The notes beneath the pieces are model-generated. The model did no database searches. It was not told the origin of the DNA and saw only the letters and a program-made list of their open reading frames with translations. 16,701 bases of DNA from Gemmatimonadota bacterium. GTDB lineage: Bacteria; Gemmatimonadota; Gemmatimonadetes; Gemmatimonadales; GWC2-71-9. The stretch lies in the NCBI GenBank assembly GCA_016713435.1, contig JADJPD010000032.1, forward strand, positions 1 through 16,701. The letters run 5' to 3'. The position numbers were made by a program, and so were the translations under genes. Shown here one piece after another: positions 7,965 to 14,830 of this stretch (position 1 is the first letter of the stretch; every line of letters begins with the position of its first letter).

Positions 7965-8080
7965 AGTGAGCGCTCGGCACCACAAGTCCTGAAGGACTCC
8001 CGGGCCGAGCTCAGTCTGGAACTCGGGCCTCGAGTGCTTCAGCACTTGTGGTGCCGAGCGCTCGCTTCAGCGAGCGATCG
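7951..8080. repeat. Composite REP pair (BIME-like), 3' side of the RAYT
   Basis: The arms 7951-7987 and 8044-8080 are reverse complements over 37 bp with two mismatches, and 20 bp are exact (7968-7987 with 8044-8063). Each arm is built from small hairpins: CGCTCACTGAAGTGAGCG and AGTCCTGAAGGACT on the left, AGTGCTTCAGCACT and CGCTCGCTTCAGCGAGCG on the right. Hairpin centres are GA on the left and TC on the right, showing two REPs in opposite orientation. The mismatches between arms keep the internal hairpins paired. This is the expected surrounding of a RAYT. Confidence 0.9.
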
Positions 8081-8081
8081 C

Positions 8082-8465
8082 TCATTCCACACTCCACCCG
8101 GGTATCCGCTGGTCAGGATGACGTGTCGCCTGACCCTCGACGTACCGCCGGGCGCTGTCCAGCCCACGCTCGCCCACCGAGCGTACGGAGTAGCCGGCCT
8201 CCCAGCGCAGGGCATGCCCGGTGGCCTGCCGCACCCGGCACGCGCTGCCGCCCTTGAGCCGCTGGAGCAGCCGAGGAATCGAGGTCGTGGGCCGGAGGCG
8301 CAGCAGCAGGTGGACATGGGTGCTCACCATGCCCAACGCGAGCATCGCCGCCCCCTCCTCCGCCACCACCCTCGACACGTAGCCCTGGAGAACCGGCACG
8401 TCCGCCGAGATCGCGGAGCCCGCCGCCGTGACGAAGACGATGTGGACGAAGAGGCGCGAGTACAT
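8082..8465 (-). CDS. REP-associated tyrosine transposase (RAYT, Y1/HUH, IS200-like)
   Basis: This is an intact 127-aa frame on the minus strand. It has the Y1 transposase layout: N-terminal strand RLFVHIVFVT, the HUH metal-binding motif STHVHLLL (His50 and His52), and a C-terminal helix RRYVEGQ with the likely catalytic Tyr108 and Gln112. Such enzymes cut and join single-stranded DNA at REP hairpins. The protein is shorter than many RAYTs (about 150 aa), so the start is uncertain. ATG 8465 fits the conserved N-terminus, while GTG 8480 has GGGGAGC-type sequence just upstream. The stop TGA overlaps the end of the REP at 8080. Composite REPs flank it on both sides. It is probably not self-mobile, since RAYTs usually move REPs rather than themselves. 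Confidence 0.88.
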   Translation of the reverse strand: MYSRLFVHIVFVTAAGSAISADVPVLQGYVSRVVAEEGAAMLALGMVSTHVHLLLRLRPTTSIPRLLQRLKGGSACRVRQATGHALRWEAGYSVRSVGERGLDSARRYVEGQATRHPDQRIPGWSVE

Positions 8466-8519
8466 CCCCCACGCTAGCACGCTCCCCGCTCCCCAAATGG
8501 CCCAGAACAACGCGCGCCC

Positions 8520-8607
8520 TAGCAGAATCGCGCGGCGTTCGAGATCGCGCGTCGCGCGTCGAGAGCGCGCGTCGAGCGAGAGAATCGCTCGCGTAGCTCT
8601 CACGTAG
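8520..8607. repeat. CG-rich simple repeat 5' of the RAYT
   Basis: Short, irregular repeats of GAGATCGCGCGTCG and GAGCGCGCGTCGAGCG type fill this stretch, including AGCGAGAGAATCGCT (5-bp stem). It lies between the likely RAYT start and the right-hand REP pair and may be decayed REP material. No gene is supported. Confidence 0.5.
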
Positions 8608-8718
8608 CGCTCGCCAGAGCGAGCGCTTAACCACGATAAGTCCTAAGGACTCGCCACGCCTCCAATCTTCGCCAGTGCTTCAGCACTTGTTGTCGTTAAC
8701 CGCTCGCTTTAGCGAGCG
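8608..8718. repeat. Composite REP pair (BIME-like), 5' side of the RAYT
   Basis: The arms 8608-8641 and 8685-8718 are imperfect inverted copies of one another. Internal hairpins include AGCGCTCG...CGAGCGCT (8606-8625), AGTCCTAAGGACT (8639-8651), AGTGCTTCAGCACT (8674-8687) and CGCTCGCTTTAGCGAGCG (8701-8718). The layout and several hairpins match the composite at 7951-8080, although this one is more diverged. After it, 8719-8937 holds no gene apart from the palindrome at 8852-8873. Confidence 0.85.
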
Positions 8719-8851
8719 ACTCGCGACTTCGCCCCACCCAACCATCAGCCCTTGACGCCACCCGTCCCACCCCCGATGCTATCCCCAGCGCGCCACTGGG
8801 GCGCCCCCTGTCCGCGGCAAGGGAATCCTCCCACCCAGCCGGATTCGCTGT

Positions 8852-8873
8852 GCGGCCGGATGTATCCGGCCGC
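8852..8873. repeat. Perfect 10-bp inverted repeat upstream of the LRR gene
   Basis: GCGGCCGGAT (8852-8861) pairs exactly with ATCCGGCCGC (8864-8873) around GT, and is followed by TACG. It lies 65 bp before the LRR start. It may be a solitary palindrome of another REP-like family, or an operator or terminator. Confidence 0.7.
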
Positions 8874-8937
8874 TACGTCTGGATCCTTCTTCCGAGCCTC
8901 ACGCTCAGCGGACCGGAGGCGCATCGGAGGAAGGCCC

Positions 8938-10878
8938 ATGCCCGTACCAGAGCAGTATCCGTCCCGCCCCGCCGCTCGCTCGAGAGTCTCCAGAAGGAAG
9001 CCAAGCAGTGGCTCCGCCGCCTCAAGGCCGGCGACGCCGAGGCCGTGGCCGCCCGCCTGGCCCGCGCGCTGGAGCGCGTGCCACCCGCGCCCGCGCTGCG
9101 CGACATCCAGCACGCCCTCGCGCGAGCTGGGCTTCCCCGGCTGGCGCGAGCTCAAGGCCGCGCTCGAGCGCGCCGCCGCCGGCAACCTCGCCGCGCTCGC
9201 CCCCTACGAGGAGAAGGCCGACGCGCTGCTGCAGGCCTACCGCCTCGGCACGCCCGAGGCCATGGAGCGGCACTATCGCCTGACGTGGCACCGGCGCGCG
9301 TGGCCCACCATGAGGCGCTACGTGCGCCTCGACCTGGGCCTGCCCGACCTGGACCCGGACAACGCGATCGACATCACCCTCGACGACGCGCGCACGCTCA
9401 TCGCCCGCGAGCACGCCTACCGCTCCTGGGACGCGCTCGTGGCCGACGTCTGCCACCGCGCCCCCGGCGGCCCCTACACCGCGCGACCCACCGAAGTGCT
9501 CTGGCCCGGCGCCCCCCGCGGCGCCAACCCCGACCGCCACACCCGCGACTGGGGCGCCACCCTCGAGCGCCTGCGCGATCCCGCCGTCGAAGGCCTCGAT
9601 GCCCACGGCCAGGTGACCGACGCCCTCATGGCCACCCTCACCGGCTGCGGCCACCTCACCACGCTGTCGCTCGACGGCTGCAAGGCGCTGACGGACGCCG
9701 GCCTCGCCCATCTCGCCGCCCTTCCGAACCTCCGCCACCTCGGCCTCGGCGGCACCGCCATCACCGACGCCGGCCTCGGCGTCCTCGCCAGCCTCACGCA
9801 GCTCGAGACCCTCAACCTGGGCGGCACCCGCGTCACCGACGCCGGCCTCGGCGTGCTGTCCCGCCTCACGAAGCTCCGCGCGGTGGACCTCATGTGGACG
9901 CGCACCGGCGACGGCGCCCTCCGCGCCCTCGCCGGCCACGCCGACCTCGCGGACTTCAAGAGCGGCATGGGCGTCACCGACGCCGGGCTCGGCCTCCTGC
10001 GGGAGTTCCCGGCGTGGCGCACCTGGCGCGAGCCCGCGCCGGCCATCGAGCTGCTCAACTTCGACACCAAGCCCAACCACCTCTTCCTCCGCGGCCGCTT
10101 CAGCGACGCCGGCCTCCGCCAGCTCCACGGGCTCGACGGCCTCTTTGCCCTCAACCTCGACCAGGCCGACAACGGCATCGGCCCCGCGGGCCTGGCCCTG
10201 CTCGCCGAACTGCCGCGCCTCGCCTGGCTGGCCTACCCCGCGGGGGACACTACCATGGGCGTCATCGCCGCGCTCCCGGCGCTCCGCTTCCTGAGCTGCC
10301 AGGACACCGAGGCCACCGACGACGGCTGGGTGGCGCTCGCCTGCTCGCGCACCCTGGCCGGCATCTGGGGCCGCGAGACCATGCACTTCGGCGACCGCGG
10401 CCTCCGCGCCTTCGCCGCCATGCCCGCCCTGGCCAGCATGGCGCTCGGCCTCGGCGCCGTCAGCGATGCGACGCTCGCCCTCCTCCCGGAGTTCCCCGCC
10501 CTCCGCCACCTCATGCCCATGGGCGTCCCCGATGCCGGCTACCGCCACGTCGGCCGCTGCACCGGCCTCGAGGAACTCACCCTCATGTACTGCCGCCACA
10601 CCGGCGACGAGGCCACGAGCCACCTGACCGCGCTGCCCGCCCTGCGGAAGTACTTCGTCAGCTACAACCACATCACCGACCGGACCTGCGAGCTCCTGGC
10701 CACCATCCCGAGCCTCGAGGACGTCACCCTCTCGGCCGTCGCCGGCATCACCGACGCCGGGGTGGCGAAGCTGGCGGCGCTGCCGAGGCTCAGGCGGGTG
10801 GATGTGTCGGGGCAGGGGGTCTCCCCGGCGGTGGTGCAGGCGTTCCCGCCGGGCGTCGAGGTGCGGGTCTCCCCCTGA
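8938..10878 (+). CDS. RNI-type leucine-rich repeat protein with N-terminal helical domain, two frame breaks
   Basis: The start ATG 8938 follows GGAGG (8926-8930) with a 7-nt spacer. The repaired protein has about 647 residues. Residues 15-75 form a helical module (SLESLQKEAKQWLRRLKAGD ... IQHALAR-ELGFPGWRELK), which I recall preceding ankyrin or LRR repeats in related bacteria. A related module appears near residues 110-170 (LDDARTLIAREHAYRSWDAL). From about residue 235 to the end are roughly 24-residue RNI-like LRRs (LRHLGLGGTAITDAGLGVLA and relatives), predicted to form a protein-binding solenoid. There is no signal peptide, so it is probably cytoplasmic. The frame breaks near 8980 (one base missing) and near 9125 (two bases missing in a GCGC run) and is restored overall. 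The partner is unknown. Confidence 0.85.
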   Translation: MPVPEQYPSRPAARSRVSRRKPSSGSAASRPATPRPWPPAWPARWSACHPRPRCATSSTPSRELGFPGWRELKAALERAAAGNLAALAPYEEKADALLQAYRLGTPEAMERHYRLTWHRRAWPTMRRYVRLDLGLPDLDPDNAIDITLDDARTLIAREHAYRSWDALVADVCHRAPGGPYTARPTEVLWPGAPRGANPDRHTRDWGATLERLRDPAVEGLDAHGQVTDALMATLTGCGHLTTLSLDGCKALTDAGLAHLAALPNLRHLGLGGTAITDAGLGVLASLTQLETLNLGGTRVTDAGLGVLSRLTKLRAVDLMWTRTGDGALRALAGHADLADFKSGMGVTDAGLGLLREFPAWRTWREPAPAIELLNFDTKPNHLFLRGRFSDAGLRQLHGLDGLFALNLDQADNGIGPAGLALLAELPRLAWLAYPAGDTTMGVIAALPALRFLSCQDTEATDDGWVALACSRTLAGIWGRETMHFGDRGLRAFAAMPALASMALGLGAVSDATLALLPEFPALRHLMPMGVPDAGYRHVGRCTGLEELTLMYCRHTGDEATSHLTALPALRKYFVSYNHITDRTCELLATIPSLEDVTLSAVAGITDAGVAKLAALPRLRRVDVSGQGVSPAVVQAFPPGVEVRVSP

Positions 10879-10923
10879 CGGGTGCGGATACCCGGCCGCC
10901 CCACTCCTTCATGAAGTCACGCC

Positions 10924-10980
10924 CGCCACTGTCGCACCCCGGCGACAGTGGCGCCGGGCGGGACAGCGCCTATTGTTAGG
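10924..10980 (+). promoter_or_regulatory. 11-bp inverted repeat next to a candidate -10 element
   Basis: CGCCACTGTCG (10924-10934) and CGACAGTGGCG (10943-10953) are exact complements around an 8-nt loop. No T-run follows. A -10-like TATTGT lies at 10971-10976, so the right arm covers the -35 position of the promoter expected for the PEP-CTERM gene (start 11032). It could be an operator for that gene or a terminator for the LRR gene 46 bp upstream. Confidence 0.5.
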
Positions 10981-11031
10981 ATGCGCTCGCAGGTCCCCTC
11001 TCCCTCCACGGAATCCTCCCGGGAGGTCCGC

Positions 11032-11829
11032 ATGTCCCGTCGCATCCTGCCGTTCTTCGCCGTCGCCGCCGTGCTCGCCCCCGCCGCGCTCCACGCGGAT
11101 GCCCCCGTGGTCACCACGCGCGAGTACCTCAACCTCTGCACCTCAGGCGCGTTCCACACCTGCGCCAGCGTGCGCATCCAGGTGATCTCCACGCCCGCCG
11201 GCTCCGCCCTGGTGTTCCAGGTCCAGAACCGCCAGGGCAACAGCTACGGCTACGACAACGTCGGGCCGACCTCCATCAGCAGCTTCACGCTGCGGAGCCG
11301 CCCGGGGGTGACGCACTACTTCCCCGAGGACTCCATCCCCGGCCTCCGCTGGCCGATGCTCGGCATCACCACGTCGGGGCCCGTGGGCAGCCTGGGCCAA
11401 TCGCCGGGCGTTTGGGATCCGACGCTGGGGTCGCAGGTGCCCGGCGACGGCGGCGACTACATGATCTCGTCGTGGTACCTCTACCCCTTCGGCAAGGGCA
11501 TCTTCGGCTGTGACGCCCTCCCCATCGACCCCAACGCGCCCGAGTTCGAGGGCACACCCCAGGGCTTCAGCGGCGCCTACCAGACCTGCGCCCCCGCCGG
11601 CCAGGGGGGCTGGGTGGAGTTCTGGATGGTGGTGGACATTCCCTCCACCGCGGATGACTGGGAGCTGAGCTGGTCCATGGACGGCGGGGGCGCGTTCAAC
11701 GGCGTCGGCGGCTGCAGCACCGGGCCCGAGAGCGACTGCGTCACCGTGACGCCCGAGCCGGTCAGCCTCACGCTGGTGGCCACGGGGCTTGCGGGCGTGG
11801 GGATGCTGCGCCGGCGGCGGCGGTCTTGA
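11032..11829 (+). CDS. PEP-CTERM sorted exported protein
   Basis: This is an intact 265-aa frame. ATG 11032 has GGGAGG (11021-11026) with a 5-nt spacer. The N-terminus MSRRILPFFAVAAVLAPAALHA is a signal peptide, with cleavage expected after about residue 22. The C-terminus has the PEP-CTERM layout: TPEP (PEP at 241-243), then the hydrophobic stretch VSLTLVATGLAGVGML, then RRRRRS. Such proteins are exported, processed by an exosortase and placed at the cell envelope or in extracellular polymer. The middle part (about 25-235) is beta-rich, with several Cys, and has no family I recognise. No exosortase gene is in the window. The gene appears to be monocistronic, with a possible promoter at 10971 and a REP directly after its stop. 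Confidence 0.92.
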   Translation: MSRRILPFFAVAAVLAPAALHADAPVVTTREYLNLCTSGAFHTCASVRIQVISTPAGSALVFQVQNRQGNSYGYDNVGPTSISSFTLRSRPGVTHYFPEDSIPGLRWPMLGITTSGPVGSLGQSPGVWDPTLGSQVPGDGGDYMISSWYLYPFGKGIFGCDALPIDPNAPEFEGTPQGFSGAYQTCAPAGQGGWVEFWMVVDIPSTADDWELSWSMDGGGAFNGVGGCSTGPESDCVTVTPEPVSLTLVATGLAGVGMLRRRRRS

Positions 11830-11837
11830 GTGGACGC

Positions 11838-11886
11838 GATCGCTCACTGATGTGAGCGCTCGGCACCTCAAGTCCTGAAGGACTCG
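11838..11886. repeat. Solitary REP, same family as those flanking the RAYT
   Basis: The sequence has the hairpin CGCTCACTGATGTGAGCG, then CTCGGCACC, then AGTCCTGAAGGACT. It differs from the left half of the composite at 7951-8000 at only a few positions. It starts nine bases after the stop of the PEP-CTERM gene. There is no matching opposite-strand partner nearby, so it is a single REP rather than a pair. Confidence 0.88.
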
Positions 11887-11918
11887 CGTTGTCAGGGATC
11901 GGGAGTCTGGGATCGAGT

Positions 11919-11992
11919 TGCCGGAGCGGCGCTCCGGCACTACGGGGGTCTGGGAGCACGGGAGGGGAGCTTTGTGGCCGGGGCAGGCCCCG
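11919..11992. repeat. Two further GC-rich palindromes downstream of the solitary REP
   Basis: TGCCGGAGC (11919-11927) pairs exactly with GCTCCGGCA (11931-11939) around GGC and is followed by CTACG, the same tail as near the 8852 palindrome. CGGGGC and GCCCCG (11979-11992) form a second small stem around AG. They separate the PEP-CTERM gene from the VOC gene. Either could act in termination, or be relics of REP-like families. Confidence 0.6.
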
Positions 11993-12072
11993 CCCCTGTC
12001 CGACAATTGGCCGCGCTGGCGCCTCCCCGTCCGCGCAGCTATCTCTGTCGGCTCCACCCGCCCAGGAGCCGC

Positions 12073-12569
12073 ATGCCCACGCTGCGCCGCATCTCCCCCT
12101 GCCTCTGGTTCGCCGACCAGGCCGAGCAGGCCGCCAACTTCTACGTCGGGGTCTTCCCGAATTCCCGCATCACCGCCACCACGCGCTACGGTGAGGCCGG
12201 CAAGGAGATCCACCGCCGCGCCCCCGGCTCGGTGATGACCATCGCCTTCGAGCTCGACGGCCAGCCCCTCACCGCCCTCAACGGCGGCCCCATGTTCCAG
12301 TTCAACGAGGCCGTCTCCCTCCAGGTGTTCTGCGACACCCAGGACGAGATTGACCACTACTGGCGCCAGCTCGGCGCCGGCGGCGACCCCAACGCCCAGG
12401 TCTGCGGCTGGCTCAGGACCGCTGGGGCCTCGTGGCAGGTCGTCCCCGGGTCGTGGAGACCTGGTTCGAGCAGGCATGGATGCCGCCGCCGAGCAGGCGA
12501 TGGTGGCCATGCTGGCGATGAAGAAGATGGACATCGCGGCGCTGGAGAAGGGCGTACCGCGGGGCCTGA
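12073..12569 (+). CDS. VOC-fold protein of the PhnB / 3-dmu-9 type, frameshifted
   Basis: ATG 12073 has AGGAG (12064-12068) upstream. The N-terminal two thirds are clear: ITPCLWF-like ISPCLWFADQAEQAANFYVG, then VMTIAFELDGQPLTALNGGP, then LQVFCDTQDEIDHYW. These are typical of the PhnB-like glyoxalase/VOC family (about 160 aa, often annotated 3-demethylubiquinone-9 3-methyltransferase-like). The substrate is not known. Breaks occur near 12415 (A missing), 12430 (two bases missing), 12475 and 12551 (extra G). Repaired, the C-terminus reads WGLxWQVVP ... MVAMLAMKKMDIAALEKAYRGA and stops at TGA 12567-12569, about the expected length. A weak -10-like TATCTC lies at 12040-12045. Confidence 0.82.
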
Positions 12570-12642
12570 GGCCTGCCGGATGTCGCGCCGGCGCGGCCCT
12601 GGCGCACTATACGGTGACGCCGTCCGCCTCCAGGAGCCCGCC

Positions 12643-13571
12643 ATGGACATCCTCGCCGCCATCGGCAACACCACCCTCGTGGAGCTGACCCGCGTGGTGC
12701 CCCCCGGCGCCGCGCGGGTCTGCGCCAAGCTCGAGTGGGAGAACCCCACCGGCAGCATGAAGGACCGGATGGCCCTCGGCGTCATCACCGCCGCCGAGCG
12801 GTCCGGCGCGCTCCGGCCGGGCGGCACCATCGTGGAGTACACCGGCGGCAGCACCGGTACCTCACTCGCCCTGGTGGCCGCGGCGCGCGGCTACCGGATC
12901 CGCATCGTCACCAGCGACGCCTTCAGCCAGGAAAAGCGCGACCACATGGCGGCCCTCGGCGCCGAGCTCATCCTGGTGCCGAGCGAGGGCGGGAAGACCA
13001 CGAAGAAGCTGATCCTCGACATGATCGCCCGGGCGAGCGAGCTGGCGCAGGAACCCGGGCGCCTGGTGGAGCAACCAGCTCGAGAACGCCGACAGCATCG
13101 CCGGCTACCACCCGCTCGGCGAGGAGATCTGGCGGCAGACGGAGGGGACGGTGGATGCGTTCGTGCACACGGTGGGCACCGGCGCCTCGAGCCGCGGGGT
13201 CGCCACCGTGCTCAAGCGCCACAAGCCGTCGGTGCGGCTCGGCATCGTGGAGCCGGCGGAGTCGGCGGTGCTCGCGGGCGGGGAGCCCGGGCCGCACAAG
13301 ATCGAGGGCGTCGGCATCGGCTACCGCCCGCCGCTCTACGACGCCGCCCTGGTGGACGACCTCCTGGCCATCCCCACCGCCGACGCCAAGGCCATGGCGC
13401 GCCGCCTGGCGCGGGAGGAAGCGCTCTTCGCCGGCACCAGCTCCGGCGCCAACGTCCTCGCCGCCCTCGAACTCGCGCGGCGGCTCGGGGCGGGGAAGAC
13501 CGTGGTGACGCTCCTCTGCGACTCCGGGCCTCAAGTACCTGAGCACCGACGTCTACCGCCCCCCCGCCTGA
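12643..13571 (+). CDS. PLP-dependent cysteine synthase family protein, two frame breaks
   Basis: ATG 12643 follows AGGAG (12632-12636) with a 6-nt spacer. The repaired protein has about 309 residues, the usual length for the fold-type II cysteine synthase/CBS family. Visible motifs are IGNTTLVEL, NPTGSMKDR with the likely PLP-binding Lys40, EYTGGSTGTSLA (the phosphate- or substrate-binding loop, here TGGSTG rather than the TSGNTG of CysK), and the glycine loop VGTGASSRGV. The C-terminus is LLCDSG-LKYLSTDVYRPP. It probably makes or lyses cysteine or a related beta-substituted amino acid, but the TGGSTG form prevents a confident CysK call. Breaks lie near 13065 and 13530 (one G too many). No sulfur-assimilation genes are adjacent. 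Confidence 0.88.
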
Positions 13572-13574
13572 GCA

Positions 13575-13709
13575 CATGGTAGGGGCCGGCCACGGCCGGC
13601 CCTCCTCACCCCCACCCGGACCAGCGTCGTCGAGAGTAGTGCCGAATCCTCGAACCGGCATGAGTAATGGTTTGGGGAAGAGGAGGGCCGGCCGTGGCCG
13701 CCTACCATG
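13575..13709 (+). repeat. Palindromic interspersed element, copy 3
   Basis: It begins four bases after the stop of the PLP enzyme. The left arm CATGGTAGGGGCCGGCC... (13575-13606) is complementary to the right arm ...GGCCGTGGCCGCCTACCATG (13680-13709), apart from about three missing bases on the right. GGCCGGCC replaces the GGCCGACC of copies 1 and 2. The interior is more diverged but keeps CCCGGACCAGCGT (13614-13626), GAATCC and GAGTAATGGT. Orientation is the same as copy 2. Confidence 0.8.
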
Positions 13710-13731
13710 CGGGATCCGGGTATGTTTGGAG

Positions 13732-14246
13732 ATGCGCGGCGTCCTCCTCCTCCTGATCCTCCTCCCGCTTCGGCTCGCCGCCCAGGCAGACAGCACCGCG
13801 CCCGCCGCGCCCGCCGCGCCGCCCGCCATCTTCCGCTACATCAGCGTGGCCCCTATGGCGTCATCCGGCTCGGCGAACCCTTCGCCCAGGCCACCATCCT
13901 CCGGCGAGGCGCTGGGCGAGCGGCTCTTCCGCCTGCGCACCCCGCACGGGCGGCAGTTCCGGCCGGGGGACACCGAGGCGGTGCTCATCGAGCTGGACCA
14001 GGGCGAGCTGGTGCAGGCCATGTACTTCGCCTACGTGCCCGCCAAGGGCTTCGAGGCCACCGTGAAGAGCTACGCCACCAGCCTCAGCGCCGCGCGCGCG
14101 CGGAGCAGGACAGCGCGGGGCTGCACCTGCGGCGCGCCACCTGGGCGGACCGGGTGACGCTCTTTGAGCTGACGGAGTCTGTTGGGGGGGAGGGGCGGCG
14201 CCTGGTGGCGGTGCTGCGCGAGCGGGCGCGCGGCCGGCCGACCTGA
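13732..14246 (+). CDS. Small exported protein of unknown function, frameshifted
   Basis: I do not recognise the family. ATG 13732 begins a signal peptide (MRGVLLLLILLPLRLAAQAD). An Ala/Pro linker follows, then the segments YISVGPYGVIRLGEPFAQAT, RLFRLRTPHGRQFRPGDTEA and LIELDQGELVQAMYFAYVPA, suggesting a small beta-rich periplasmic domain. The C-terminus reads WADRVTLFELTESVGGEGRR to TGA 14244-14246. Breaks lie near 13850, 13905 and 14095; the repaired length is about 171 aa. TATGTT (13721-13726) is only six bases before the ATG and GGAG touches it, so the mRNA may be nearly leaderless. Element copy 3 lies directly upstream. Confidence 0.65.
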
Positions 14247-14289
14247 CCCCGGGCGCGCCTTCCCCCTGGTGGGTGTGCGAAAATGATCC

Positions 14290-14307
14290 CCCGGGGACGT
14301 CCCCGGG
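14290..14307. repeat. Perfect 18-bp GC palindrome
   Basis: CCCGGGGACGTCCCCGGG is fully self-complementary. It lies 43 bp after the stop at 14246 and 65 bp before the lipoprotein gene. Further CCCGGG-rich sequence follows at 14331-14355. It could be an operator or a termination or REP-like hairpin. No T-run is present. Confidence 0.6.
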
Positions 14308-14371
14308 CTGAGTTCCCGCCGACATCCCGAATCCCGGGCCCGGCCATCCCGGGCCGCCGTGCGAGGTTCCC

Positions 14372-14757
14372 ATGCGACGCCTGACGATTGCCGCCCTTCC
14401 CCTGCTGCTCCTCACCGGCGCCTGCGAGGACGACGCGGTGGCCTGCACCGAGGAATTCCGGATGATCGTCCCGGTGGTGGTGGACAGCACCGGCGCCCCC
14501 GTGGGCGACTACGGCGGCCGCTCCATCCTCCGCGCCACCGGCGACACCCTGCACGAGATCCACGAGGGCAGCGCCGGCCCCAGGGCTTCGCCGTGGCGGA
14601 CGACCTCGACTTCGACAAGCTCCACGCCCTGGGCGGCACCGTGGACGTGACCCTCTGGCGCGCCACCGGCGACAGCGCCACCGGCACCTACGTCATTGAC
14701 GCCAGGGTCTGCCACGTGTCGCTCGTGTCCGGGCCGGATACGCTGACGCTTCGCTGA
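14372..14757 (+). CDS. Putative small lipoprotein, about 128 aa, one frameshift
   Basis: ATG 14372 has GAGG (14363-14366) with a 5-nt spacer. The N-terminus MRRLTIAALPLLLLTGACED has a charged start, a hydrophobic core and a lipobox-like LTGAC, so Cys18 may be lipidated. The mature part (VVVDSTGAPVGDYGG ... GGTVDVTLWRATGDSATGTY) is beta-rich, with a loose resemblance to carboxypeptidase-regulatory-like domains. I do not recognise the family. One base is missing near 14580 (GGCCCCAGGG), after which QGFAVADDLDFDKLHALG continues to TGA 14755-14757. Confidence 0.65.
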
Positions 14758-14830
14758 GCACGGCCGCGTGACCCCGGCCCCCGGCGCCGAGGGCGTGCTG
14801 TGTGGCATTCACCCGATGGCGTGAGGCACC

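Noticed and set aside
8113..8634. Second minus-strand frame overlapping the RAYT
   Set aside because: It is Arg/Gly/Ala-rich and lacks the HUH and Tyr motifs present in the adjacent frame.
9022..10671. Minus-strand frame of 549 codons opposite the LRR gene
   Set aside because: It is an Ala/Gly/Glu/Val-rich shadow of the periodic LRR codons.
8850..10979. 709-codon plus frame overlapping the LRR gene
   Set aside because: Only its first part (about 8980-9125) is real LRR protein; the rest is an Arg/Pro/His-rich out-of-frame reading. The true frame changes at both ends of that part.
11974..13542. Fusion of VOC protein and PLP enzyme in one 522-codon frame
   Set aside because: The frame stays open only because VOC indels hide its stop. 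The repaired VOC gene ends at 12569, and the PLP enzyme has its own Shine-Dalgarno and ATG at 12643.
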